A stretch of DNA of 34,841 bases, taken from positions 1-34,841 of the forward strand of contig JAPJQL010000036.1 of assembly GCA_030825115.1 (NCBI GenBank), read 5' to 3'. A program made the translations under genes and the position numbers. Shown in pieces: positions 15,235 to 22,627 of this stretch; within the stretch, counting starts at the first letter, position 1, and each line of letters opens with the position of its first letter. This stretch comes from Lachnospiraceae bacterium. Its GTDB lineage: Bacteria; Bacillota; Clostridia; Lachnospirales; Lachnospiraceae. The notes under the pieces are model-generated. The model saw nothing but the letters and a program-made list of their open reading frames with translations, did not search any database and was not told the origin of the DNA.

Positions 15235-15967
15235 CTTCAGGTCCGCCGTATCCTTTTAGGGGCTGTTCCCCGTATTTCTCGTATCTGCCGTATCTGTAAT
15301 AAGGGCTGTACCTGCCACTGTAATATCCGCCGCCGTCCCTGCTGGTCTTGTTCAGCACCACTCCAAGGATCCGGCAGCCCGTCTTCTCCATCTGCTGCTT
15401 GACACGCTGGGCGATCCGGTAGCTGACCGCTCCGCTCTCCACCACCAAAACAGCTCCGTCACATACCCTTGCCACGATGGCCCCATCGATCACATTCATG
15501 ATCGGAGGCGTGTCGATGACCACATAGTCATATTCCGCCCTGCTCCACTCTGCCAGCTTGGTGAACAGGTCCTCTCCTAAAAGTTCTGCCGGGTTAGGGG
15601 AATAAGGACCGGAGAATATCACATCCAGGTTCTCCACATTCGTGGAGCAGCACACCTCCTCCAGCTTTTTTTGTCCGCTCAGGTACTGGGACAGCCCGCC
15701 CACATCTCCTTCCAGCTCATAGCGGGCGGCCAGTACAGACTTACGGATGTCTGCATCGACCATCAGCACCTTTTTCCCTGCCTCTGCAAAGGAACGGGCC
15801 AGAGCAAAGGTAACCTCGCTCTTGCCTTCATCAGGACCAGAGCTGGTCAGCATGATAGTATGGATATTGCTCCCGCAGAATTGTATATTGGTCCGGAGCG
15901 TCTTGACCGCTTCCTCATATGCATAATCCCCGGAGCCGATATTCTTTAGCGTGATCTGCTGCATCAT
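15209..15967 (-). CDS. cpsD: CpsD/CapB-type bacterial tyrosine kinase
   Basis: The 252-aa product has the BY-kinase signature: Walker A SSGPDEGKSEV (about residues 43-52), Walker A' VLMVDADIRKS, Walker B VVIDTPP, and a C-terminal tyrosine cluster (YYSGRYSPYYRYGRYEKYG) that is autophosphorylated in trans. The upstream CpsC/Wzz protein supplies the membrane activator domain, as in Firmicutes, where the two are separate polypeptides. Cycles of phosphorylation and of dephosphorylation by CpsB control chain length and export. The ATG overlaps the CpsC stop as ATGA and has GGAGGAG 7 nt upstream. The tail contains about ten tyrosines, more than streptococcal CpsD usually has. Confidence 0.92.
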   Translation of the reverse strand: MMQQITLKNIGSGDYAYEEAVKTLRTNIQFCGSNIHTIMLTSSGPDEGKSEVTFALARSFAEAGKKVLMVDADIRKSVLAARYELEGDVGGLSQYLSGQKKLEEVCCSTNVENLDVIFSGPYSPNPAELLGEDLFTKLAEWSRAEYDYVVIDTPPIMNVIDGAIVARVCDGAVLVVESGAVSYRIAQRVKQQMEKTGCRILGVVLNKTSRDGGGYYSGRYSPYYRYGRYEKYGEQPLKGYGGPEDGQKAERP

Positions 15968-16713
15968 GCCCTGTCTCCTCCCTTTTTCCGTTTCTTCTTT
16001 CTTTTACCGGTATGCTGCTTCCGCTCTTCATCCCGCTCGGGGACTGACGCCAGCACGGAGAGACCCAGGTACTTCTCCACATCTTCCTCCGTCCGGATGG
16101 TGTCATTTAAAATCACCTGTAGCACCACCAGACCGCATACCAACATCGCGGCTGCAAAGCCGCCCATCACCGCATTCTTTGCCGTATGGGGGCTGCTCTT
16201 TGCTGTGGAAACAATGCCTTCCTCTATGATCTTCGGAGGCGTGATCTCCATGATGTCACCGATATGCTTCGCCGATATCTTTGCCACGCTGTCCACGATC
16301 GCCTTAGCCCTTGCCGGGTCCGGGTCTTCGATAGAGATACTCAGGATCCGGGTATCTGCCGGGTTGTTCAGCACCAAGCCTCCCTTCAGCTCCCCATACC
16401 CCATGTCCAGTTCCAGGGTGTCGATCACCTCCTGCAGCACCGGACGGCTGGTGACCAGCACCTTATAGTCCTTTGCCAGCTGGCTTCCCAGCTGCAGATC
16501 CGCAAGCGACGTCAGTGTCGTCTCCTTGGATAGTATGTACACCATCGATGTAGATGAATATTTGGGGGTCAGGATGACCTTGCTGTATGCCGTGCCGATC
16601 CCTCCGCCCAAGATGAGCGCCAGGAGGATCACCCAGATCCTTGCCCGCAGGGCAAAGAATATCTCCCATAAGTCGATCTCGACCCCTTCCTCTGTTCCGT
16701 AAACTTTTTCCAT
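15964..16713 (-). CDS. cpsC: CpsC/Wzz-type polysaccharide co-polymerase and kinase activator
   Basis: The 249-aa product has the Wzz fold: a first membrane helix (about residues 29-50, IWVILLALILGGGIGTAY), an extracellular domain starting KYSSTSMVYILSKETT, a second helix near residues 178-196 (FAAAMLVCGLVVLQVIL), and a short cytoplasmic tail (LNDTIRTEEDVEKYLGLSVLASVPE) that in this family docks and activates the BY-kinase. It sets polymer length together with Wzy. The C-terminus is strongly basic (KRKKKRKKGG). It lacks the proline-rich motif of some enterobacterial Wzz, as usual for Firmicutes CpsC/YveK. Gene order CpsB-CpsC-CpsD is that of clostridial and streptococcal capsule operons. Confidence 0.9.
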   Translation of the reverse strand: MEKVYGTEEGVEIDLWEIFFALRARIWVILLALILGGGIGTAYSKVILTPKYSSTSMVYILSKETTLTSLADLQLGSQLAKDYKVLVTSRPVLQEVIDTLELDMGYGELKGGLVLNNPADTRILSISIEDPDPARAKAIVDSVAKISAKHIGDIMEITPPKIIEEGIVSTAKSSPHTAKNAVMGGFAAAMLVCGLVVLQVILNDTIRTEEDVEKYLGLSVLASVPERDEERKQHTGKRKKKRKKGGDRA

Positions 16714-16733
16714 TTCCCTATTCCTTACTTTAC

Positions 16734-17489
16734 TTATTTTTCATGCCTGCCACATCCTGAAAGCATCTGGCGTGCATTCGTTTCCACCATCCGGCTGACC
16801 TGGTTTCCATCCACATGCCCCGACAGCCACCGGAGAGTTTTCAATATCTCGGGCGCACGGTAGTCCCTGTGGTGCATGTCCGTGCCCAAAAAATGGATCT
16901 GCCGCCCCTCAGCCTGCCGCCTGCACCACCGGGCGCTGCGGTCGAGCAGCCCGCCCTGGAGACTTTTATAATTCATCTGAAAACAGCAGCCCGCCTTTTC
17001 CAGGTCTCTCATCTGCCCCTCATCCCGCATGGCCTCATACCGTTCCACGTGTGCGATGATGGGATGGTACCCGGCCAGCACCAGCCTGCGGACCGCCTGG
17101 TACATCTTTTTAAATGCTACATCCGGCATGAACTCTACCAGCACATACCGGCTTTCCGCCATAGTCAGTGCCTGCCCTTCCTGCAGCCGCTCCACAATGC
17201 TGTCAAAATACAGGATCTCCTGCCCCAGGAAGATGCTGAGATCCGGTGCGATCTGCTTCGCCTCCATATCCAACTGCCCGGCAAGTTTCCTGAGCCTCCC
17301 CACATCCTGCCTGCGGGAGTAATGTGGGGTCGCTATGATGGTATGGATACCCTGGCTGTAGGCACACTTGAGCATCCAGCGCGCCTCCTCCCAGTCGCCC
17401 GCCCCGTCGTCCACCCCTGGAAGGATATGGGCGTGGATATCGATGATCCCTCCGGGCGGAATGCCTGAGGCGATCTCAGCCAGCGGCAT
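16734..17489 (-). CDS. cpsB: CpsB/CapC-type tyrosine-protein phosphatase (PHP fold)
   Basis: The 251-aa product is a PHP-family metallophosphatase. The first metal motif is DIHAHILPGVDDGAGDWEEA (about residues 17-36), followed by IIATPHYSRRQ, ILYFDS, a histidine in YHPIIAHVERY and a final FLGTDMHHRDYR, which together hold the metal cluster. It dephosphorylates the C-terminal tyrosines of the CpsD kinase, as Wzb-type enzymes do in Gram-negatives. The gene overlaps the preceding HU-like gene by 14 nt. The ATG has GGAG a few bases upstream. The length is close to the 240-255 aa of family members. Confidence 0.9.
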   Translation of the reverse strand: MPLAEIASGIPPGGIIDIHAHILPGVDDGAGDWEEARWMLKCAYSQGIHTIIATPHYSRRQDVGRLRKLAGQLDMEAKQIAPDLSIFLGQEILYFDSIVERLQEGQALTMAESRYVLVEFMPDVAFKKMYQAVRRLVLAGYHPIIAHVERYEAMRDEGQMRDLEKAGCCFQMNYKSLQGGLLDRSARWCRRQAEGRQIHFLGTDMHHRDYRAPEILKTLRWLSGHVDGNQVSRMVETNARQMLSGCGRHEK

Positions 17490-17796
17490 GGCTCTCCAGC
17501 TCCGGCTGCTTTAACTGCTTCTCCATCTCTTTTCCCGGGCGGAAACGGACCTTGTACTGGGCTGCCTTCCTGGTCCGCGGGGAATTCTCATTCAGCCCCG
17601 GGTTGTCCCACAGCTTTGGGGCAAACAGCCCCCACTCCGGGGTCAGTACCACGTCCTCCCCCCTGCCAAGCGTATCCGACATCACATGGACCATGGAGAA
17701 GTATACCTTCTCGATCTGCTCCAGCTCCACACCTGTCTCCTCCAGGATCTTTTGAAACATCTCCTTGCGTTCCATCCTTAATTTCCGCCCTTTCAT
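17476..17796 (-). CDS. HU-like DNA-binding protein heading the capsule operon
   Basis: The 106-aa product resembles a divergent HU/IHF subunit. An N-terminal helical part has MFQKILEETGVELEQIEKVYFSMVHVMSDTLGRGEDVVL. The beta-arm region contains EWGLFAPKLWDN, and NSPRTRKAAQYKVRFRPGKEMEKQL corresponds to the HU motif NPxTGxxxxxxxxxxxxFKPGKxLK. HU proteins bend DNA or, in specialised forms, regulate local promoters. Its place as first gene of the capsule operon, just after the riboswitch terminator, suggests autoregulation or a role at this promoter, but this is inference. The ATG at 17796 lacks a good ribosome-binding site; a start at the ATG at 17775 or at 17760 is possible. Its identity as HU-like is moderately secure. 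Confidence 0.72.
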   Translation of the reverse strand: MKGRKLRMERKEMFQKILEETGVELEQIEKVYFSMVHVMSDTLGRGEDVVLTPEWGLFAPKLWDNPGLNENSPRTRKAAQYKVRFRPGKEMEKQLKQPELESHAAG

Positions 17797-17907
17797 AAGC
17801 TTTTTGTTATTCTACATATGACAATGGCTTTCTGATAAGCCTCCAACACATGGAACTATTACCTCGCGGAGCGTTTTTTTATTTCACAGACACATTTCCT
17901 ATGCAAT

Positions 17908-17930
17908 AAAAAAACTGCTTGCGCAGTCAC
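17908..17930 (-). terminator. Intrinsic terminator of the c-di-GMP riboswitch
   Basis: On the minus strand a short hairpin (ACTGC, GCAA tetraloop, GCAGT) is followed by a run of seven T. The stem can extend with A-U and G-U pairs using the flanking bases and the U run. It lies 20-40 nt after the aptamer and 110 nt before the first gene, as expected for an expression platform. Bases 17954-17944 can instead pair with 17926-17916 (ten pairs, one bulge) to form an antiterminator. Confidence 0.68.
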
Positions 17931-17949
17931 TTCACGGGTACCCCCTGCA

Positions 17950-18040
17950 AAGCAACTGGCTGGCATTCTACCTCCTCCGTAGATTAGCCCCTCTAGTTTT
18001 GCGTCACTGCCTTTCGACAGATTAGCTTGATATCTTGCTT
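17950..18040 (-). promoter_or_regulatory. Class I cyclic-di-GMP riboswitch (GEMM-I) aptamer
   Basis: On the minus strand this segment has the GEMM-I landmarks in order: P1 5' strand AAGCAA (18040-18035); hairpin CTGTC-GAAA-GGCAG with the GAAA tetraloop (18020-18007); the signature TGACGCAAAACTAGAGGG then GCTAA; a second hairpin TCTAC...GTAGA; the 3' signature TGCCAGCCAGTTGC; and the P1 3' strand TTGCTT (17955-17950), fully complementary to the 5' strand. A G occupies the place that in c-di-GMP aptamers contacts the ligand (AAGCTAAT), arguing against the cGAMP subtype. It lies between a promoter and the capsule operon, with a terminator just after it, so it probably sets capsule transcription by c-di-GMP. 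Confidence 0.85.
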
Positions 18041-18087
18041 CTTATAATGATTGTTATCGGAAGGCGAAAATGAGCATTCTTGGGATA

Positions 18088-18116
18088 TTTATACAGAATT
18101 TTGGAATTTTATGTAA
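18088..18116 (-). promoter_or_regulatory. Candidate promoter of the capsule operon
   Basis: On the minus strand TTACAT (18116-18111), a 17-nt spacer and TATAAA (18093-18088) form a good sigma-A site. Transcription would start near 18080, about 40 nt before the riboswitch aptamer. A second possibility is an extended -10 TGGTATACT at 18291-18283. The rest of the 17797-18388 gap is AT-rich leader with no open frame I would accept; it contains a repeated CTTTAGAA motif at 18161 and 18181 (plus strand). Confidence 0.5.
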
Positions 18117-18342
18117 CTTTAATAAAGGTTTTGGATATTTTTAAGAAAATATGAACTTAACTTTAGAATATGAAGAAAAACTTTAGAAAAGCAGTTTAGA
18201 TATTGACGTTTGACAAAAGTTGAGTTATAGTTAACAAAACATAACAATCATTATGCCAAGCACATCTGCCTTCTCTCCCTATAGTATACCAAAATACAGC
18301 CCCAAATACCATACCCGGTCCACTTTTTTACACAAGATTAAC

Positions 18343-18377
18343 ATTAAAAAAGGCACAGCCTCATCTCAGCCATGCCC
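18343..18377 (-). terminator. Intrinsic terminator of the S41 protease gene
   Basis: Read on the minus strand, GGCATGGC (18376-18369) pairs with GCTGTGCC (18359-18352) through eight pairs, two of them G-U, around a 9-nt loop, and six to seven T follow. It ends the division/wall operon 12 nt past the S41 stop. The G-U pairs become mismatches on the opposite strand, so it works mainly in the minus direction. Confidence 0.75.
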
Positions 18378-18388
18378 TTTTTCATCCT

Positions 18389-19729
18389 TTATTCTTTCTC
18401 TTTTAAAACCTCAATCGCTTTCTGCAGCTGATTATCCTCTTCCGGCAATATCACGATCTTCTGCTTCAGTTCCTCATCGAGCTCGACCTCCACATCTGGT
18501 GTGATACCAATCTCATGCAGGCAAAAACCGCTCGGTGTAAAATATCTCTCCGTCGTCATCTTGATTGCAGACCCGTCTGTAAGCGGGATCAGGTTCTGTA
18601 CGATACCCTTGCCAAAGGAAGTCGTCCCCACAATCGTCGCCCACTCATAATCCTGCAGGCAGCCGGAGAACAGCTCTGCCGCACTTGCAGAGTTTTCATT
18701 GATCAGCACCGCCATCGGCAGATCCAGTTCATGGCCGTCTTGCTTCGGATATCTGGGATTCCGGTTCTGCGGGTTTGTTCCCTCAAAACTGATCAGGCCG
18801 TCTTTGCAGTAATACCGCTCGCCCTTCCCATTCTTATCTTCGGTGTAAACGATCGTCCCGTCAAACTTATCTTCCGGGAGCAGATACGCCGCCATATCCA
18901 CCGCGCTGTCAAGCACGCCGCCGGGATTGCCCCGCAAATCGATGACCAGGCGTTTCATCCCGTTCGTCTCCATATCCTCGACCGCCTTGATAAACTGACT
19001 GGCAGTCATCAGGTCAAACTGGCTTACCGCCACATATCCGGTATCATCGTTCAGCAGCTTGTATTCTACCGTAGACACCTCAATCTGCTCGCGGACTGCC
19101 TTCAGCTCTATATACTCACCTTTGCGAAGCACGGTAAGCCGCACCACGGTGCCTTCCATCCCTTTGATATACTTGCTGACGATCAGGTCCAAATCCTCCG
19201 TGGCGACCTCCACATCCCCTACCTTATAGAGAATATCCCCCGGAAGGATTCCGGCCTTTTCCCCCGGTGAATCCTTAAATACCCTGACCACAGTCACAAG
19301 GCCGGTCTTGACATTCTGGGTCACCATGACTCCGATGCCGCAATAGGTACCCGACACGGATTCCTGCTGCTCTTTAAATTCCTCTTCGTCATAATACACC
19401 GCATAAGGGTCATTCAGCCCCGACATCAGCCCGCGGTAAATCCCTGCTTCCAGTTCTTTCGTGTCCGTCTCATACAGGAAGCGTTTGTTGATAATGTCTT
19501 CCAGCAGGTTTACTTTTCCCCGCACCTGATCCATATCCAGCCTGTCAGGCTGTGCCCCCACTCCCTGAGAGCTGTCCACCACCTGGGTCTGCACCTGGTT
19601 GTCGATCACCGTCCTGCCGATCAAAGATATGCCCGCAGCCACACCGACGATGATCAGCCCCGAAAACGCCGTCACCAGCGCGCCTACCAGGACGCCTTTC
19701 CAGAATTTGCTCTTATTTTCTCTTTCCAC
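18389..19729 (-). CDS. S41 family C-terminal processing peptidase (CtpA/CtpB-like)
   Basis: The 446-aa product has an N-terminal membrane anchor (about residues 10-30), a helical segment, a PDZ domain (SGTYCGIGVMVTQN to about VRLTVLRKGEY) and the S41 protease core: LVIDLRGNPGGVLDSAVDMA, the nucleophile in NENSASAAELFSG, and the catalytic lysine in GTTSFGKGIVQ. It is an exported serine protease with a Ser-Lys dyad that cuts substrates near their C-termini. It lies directly after FtsEX and the M23 peptidase, so a role in processing wall hydrolases or division proteins is plausible. I prefer GTG at 19729 because AGAGGAG lies 6 nt upstream; the ATG at 19756 has no ribosome-binding site. The family call does not depend on this. 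Confidence 0.9.
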   Translation of the reverse strand: MERENKSKFWKGVLVGALVTAFSGLIIVGVAAGISLIGRTVIDNQVQTQVVDSSQGVGAQPDRLDMDQVRGKVNLLEDIINKRFLYETDTKELEAGIYRGLMSGLNDPYAVYYDEEEFKEQQESVSGTYCGIGVMVTQNVKTGLVTVVRVFKDSPGEKAGILPGDILYKVGDVEVATEDLDLIVSKYIKGMEGTVVRLTVLRKGEYIELKAVREQIEVSTVEYKLLNDDTGYVAVSQFDLMTASQFIKAVEDMETNGMKRLVIDLRGNPGGVLDSAVDMAAYLLPEDKFDGTIVYTEDKNGKGERYYCKDGLISFEGTNPQNRNPRYPKQDGHELDLPMAVLINENSASAAELFSGCLQDYEWATIVGTTSFGKGIVQNLIPLTDGSAIKMTTERYFTPSGFCLHEIGITPDVEVELDEELKQKIVILPEEDNQLQKAIEVLKEKE

Positions 19730-19801
19730 TGATGTCTCCTCTTTCACCGACGTCATACGCTAAACGCTAACGCTGTGCGTCCATACTGCCCGCCAAAACG
19801 T

Positions 19802-21016
19802 CTACGGACTTACATAGTTGAGCGGGTTCAAATACTGTCCCCCGGACCGGACGCCAAAATGCAGGTGAGGACCGGTGGAATATCCGGTGGAGCCCACCTT
19901 TGCTATCGTCTGCCCCTGGCTGACTTCCTGCCCTTCTGATACCAGAAGCTGGGAACAGTGCATATACACCGTATAGACCCCGCCTCCATGATTCAGCATC
20001 ACATAGTTGCCCGCGGAATAGCTGTATGTAGAGATGACGACCGTTCCGGCCGCCGCCGCCACAATCGCAGAGCCTGTACTGGCTCCGATATCAATTCCCT
20101 GATGGTTGCTGGAAGCCCCTTCCGTCGGTGAACTGCGTCCGCCAAATCCGGAAGTGATCCTGCTGCTGGAGGGACACGGCCATATAAAATTAATATTCCC
20201 CAGACTGACCGTATTATACTTTTTCCCTGCCGCCTCCGCCGCTTTTCTCGCCGCTTCCTCTTTTCGCCTGATTTCTGCTTCAAGCGCTTTTACTTTATCC
20301 TCCTGGGCCTTAATGTCCTGCTCATACTGGCTGATCTGCCCCTCCGCCGACTGGATCTGGTTTTCAAAATTCTTCAGTTCCCGGCTCTTTTGGGCAAGCA
20401 GCGTCTCCACGGACTGCTGTTTTGCCCTGGTCTGCTCCTCCAGTCCCAGAAGCTGGTTGTGTTCCTCCTCCAGCCTCGCTTCATGGGCGGTGATAGCGTC
20501 CTTGGTCGCCACATACTCATCCATCATCTTCTTATCATATTCAGAAATCTTGCGAATATACTCGGCGCGGTTCATAAGCTGCACGATATCCTCCGACTGG
20601 AGCAGAAGATCGATCATGCTCACATTGCCCCGCTCATACATATATTTGATCCGCAGCTTCATGGAGTCGTACTGCTCCTCTTCGACCTGCTGAGCCTGCG
20701 CCAGCTCTTCCTGAGTCCTCGCAATCTCCGCTTCCTTGTCTGCAACCTGCCCCGCCAGCTGCTCCACTTCCCGGTTCAGAGATTCGAGGCTGTTGTCAAG
20801 CTGTTTTACATATGCCGCGGCATCGCTTTTTAGCCCTTCCAGGCTCTTTAAGGTATCCTCGACCTTTTTCTTTTCTTCTTCCAGGCTGGATGCCTTCTGC
20901 TTCGCGGCGTCCACATCCTGCTTTGTGGCATAAGCCGGAGTCACAAAAGATACCGCAAGACAAAGAGCAAGCAGCCCGCTCCTCACACGCATCCCCCTGT
21001 TCTGTCTTCGCATCAT
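19802..21016 (-). CDS. Secreted coiled-coil M23 peptidoglycan endopeptidase (EnvC/PcsB-like partner of FtsEX)
   Basis: The 404-aa product has a signal peptide (MMRRQNRGMRVRSGLLALCLAVSFVTPAYA) and a long coiled coil (about residues 30-260, rich in Glu, Lys and Gln). The C-terminal M23 domain has SGFGGR, the metal ligands in HQGIDIG, and HLHFGVR at the end (about residues 285-404). It cleaves cross-links in peptidoglycan. Coiled-coil hydrolases of this design (EnvC, PcsB, CwlO) bind the large loop of FtsX and are switched on by ATP hydrolysis in FtsE; here it is encoded immediately after ftsX. The ribosome-binding site AGGTGG overlaps the ftsX stop; ATG codons at 21016 or 21013 fit better than the GTG codons before them. 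Confidence 0.9.
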   Translation of the reverse strand: MMRRQNRGMRVRSGLLALCLAVSFVTPAYATKQDVDAAKQKASSLEEEKKKVEDTLKSLEGLKSDAAAYVKQLDNSLESLNREVEQLAGQVADKEAEIARTQEELAQAQQVEEEQYDSMKLRIKYMYERGNVSMIDLLLQSEDIVQLMNRAEYIRKISEYDKKMMDEYVATKDAITAHEARLEEEHNQLLGLEEQTRAKQQSVETLLAQKSRELKNFENQIQSAEGQISQYEQDIKAQEDKVKALEAEIRRKEEAARKAAEAAGKKYNTVSLGNINFIWPCPSSSRITSGFGGRSSPTEGASSNHQGIDIGASTGSAIVAAAAGTVVISTYSYSAGNYVMLNHGGGVYTVYMHCSQLLVSEGQEVSQGQTIAKVGSTGYSTGPHLHFGVRSGGQYLNPLNYVSP

Positions 21017-21025
21017 CGTCACCAC

Positions 21026-21934
21026 CTACACTTTCAGGTATTTGCGGATTGTAAAGAAGCTCCCGAAGAATCCGATCCCGACGCCAAGCACCATCGCCAC
21101 CAGGATCATCGACGGATAGATCCTGGAGATCGGGATAAAATCGATCACGTTGGAAAAGATCCGGAACCGCTCCGCAATATAAGTCACCGCACGGGTATAC
21201 AAAAAATACATCCCCGCCAGCGGAATCGCCGCCCCAACCATACCAATCAGCACGCCCTCCACGATAAACGGCGCGCGGATCATAAAATTCGTCGCCCCGA
21301 TCAGCCGCATGATCTGGCTCTCGCTCTTGCGGAACGCAGCAGCCACCGATATCGTATTATTAATAAGGAAGATAGAGACTGCAAACAGGACGCCGATGAT
21401 CACCAGCGACAACATCCCGATCACCTTGTTCAGGCTGGAGAATCCCGCCACCGCCGAGTTGGAATAGTTCACCTGGCGCACGCCGCCGATCCCCTGCAGG
21501 TAACTGACAAACACATCCTGGCTGTCGATGTCCTTCAAAAATATGGAATAGGACGCCGACCCGGCCAGCGGGTTATCATCAGAAAATCCTTCCGCCAGTT
21601 CCTCGTTTCCGGCAAAATACTCCGTCTTAAATGTCTCCCACGCCTCCCCGGCAGAGGTATACTTCATCTCCCTGACTTCGCTGCGCCTGCCAATCTCATC
21701 GCCGATTGCCAGAATCTCTGCTTCGCTCAAATCCTCATCAAACAGCACGGTGATCCCCACCGTACTCTCCACATGCTTCACCATATACTGGATATTTGCA
21801 ATCATGGAAAAAAACAAACAAAATAAAAAAATACACGCAGAAATGGTCGCCACCGATGCAAGGGAAAACCAGATATTTCTGCATATATTTTTAAAGCCCT
21901 GTTTCAGGCAATACCAAAATGTACTAATCCTCAT
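21026..21934 (-). CDS. ftsX: Cell-division ABC transporter membrane protein FtsX
   Basis: The 302-aa product has the FtsX layout: an N-terminal helix (about residues 22-44), a large extracellular loop (about 45-165, containing GITVLFDEDLSEAEILAIGDEI and MKYTSAGEAWETFK), then three more helices (about 170-195, 225-245 and 270-292). It pairs with FtsE to control a peptidoglycan hydrolase rather than to move a solute. The start overlaps ftsE by 11 nt. The conserved FRKSESQIMRLIGATNFMIRAPFIVEGVLIG segment before helix 3 is typical of FtsX. Length is the usual 295-310 aa of Firmicutes. The M23 gene follows after only 9 nt. Confidence 0.93.
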   Translation of the reverse strand: MRISTFWYCLKQGFKNICRNIWFSLASVATISACIFLFCLFFSMIANIQYMVKHVESTVGITVLFDEDLSEAEILAIGDEIGRRSEVREMKYTSAGEAWETFKTEYFAGNEELAEGFSDDNPLAGSASYSIFLKDIDSQDVFVSYLQGIGGVRQVNYSNSAVAGFSSLNKVIGMLSLVIIGVLFAVSIFLINNTISVAAAFRKSESQIMRLIGATNFMIRAPFIVEGVLIGMVGAAIPLAGMYFLYTRAVTYIAERFRIFSNVIDFIPISRIYPSMILVAMVLGVGIGFFGSFFTIRKYLKV

Positions 21935-22610
21935 GAGTATGTCCGCCCTTTATCTCGTCACTGATCACCTGTCCCCGTTCCATCGTAATCACACGTTTCC
22001 CCATCATATCCACAATCTCCTGGCTGTGGGTTACAACGACGACCGTCGTGCCTCTCTGATTGATCCGCTCAAGCAGCTTCATGATCTCGATGGCATTGTC
22101 ATGGTCCAGATTGCCGGTCGGCTCGTCCGCCAAAAGTACCTCCGGACGGTTGATCAGCGCACGGGCAATCGCAACCCGCTGCTGCTCTCCGCCGGAAAGC
22201 TGCTGGGGCAGGGATTTATACTTGGAAGACAGGCCTACCAGCTTAAGCATCTTCGGAACTGATTCCCGGATCGTTCTGGCAGGCGCTCCAATGACCCGCT
22301 GTGCAAATGCCACGTTCTCAAATACATTCCGGTCCTTCAAAAGGCGGAAGTCCTGAAATACAACTCCCAGCCTCCTGCGGTACTTCGGAACATACCGGCG
22401 CGGCATCTTCTGTAAATTCATATCGTTTACGACGATCTTCCCGGAAGTAGCTTCCGTCTCTTTGAGCAGCAGCTTGAGGAGGGTGGATTTGCCGGAGCCG
22501 CTGCGCCCCATGATAAACACAAATTCCCCGTCCTCAATGCTGATATTGATATTCTTCAGAGCCCGGTTCCCGGTTTCATACGTCTTGCATACATTAGAAA
22601 TCTCTATCAT
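21924..22610 (-). CDS. ftsE: Cell-division ABC ATPase FtsE
   Basis: The 228-aa product is a complete ABC ATPase: Walker A GRSGSGKSTLLKLL (about residues 36-44), the Q-loop VFQDFRLLKDRNVFENVAF, the signature LSGGEQQRVAIARAL, Walker B VLLADEPTGNLD, and the switch histidine in TVVVVTHSQEIV. The DFRLL element after the Q-loop is typical of FtsE as against LolD or MacB. It acts at the inner membrane with FtsX, coupling ATP hydrolysis to hydrolase activation during division or elongation. It begins 17 nt after the upstream regulator gene, so the two are cotranscribed. Confidence 0.94.
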   Translation of the reverse strand: MIEISNVCKTYETGNRALKNINISIEDGEFVFIMGRSGSGKSTLLKLLLKETEATSGKIVVNDMNLQKMPRRYVPKYRRRLGVVFQDFRLLKDRNVFENVAFAQRVIGAPARTIRESVPKMLKLVGLSSKYKSLPQQLSGGEQQRVAIARALINRPEVLLADEPTGNLDHDNAIEIMKLLERINQRGTTVVVVTHSQEIVDMMGKRVITMERGQVISDEIKGGHTHED

Positions 22611-22627
22611 CCGTCATCCTCGAAGTT

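Noticed and set aside
18203..18231. Plus-strand promoter-like sequence TTGACG-17-TATAGT pointing into the gap before the S41 gene end
   Set aside because: The match is good, but no plus-strand gene follows. The downstream hairpin at 18352-18376 loses pairs in that orientation, so a small RNA ending there is not well supported. AT-rich DNA gives such matches by chance.
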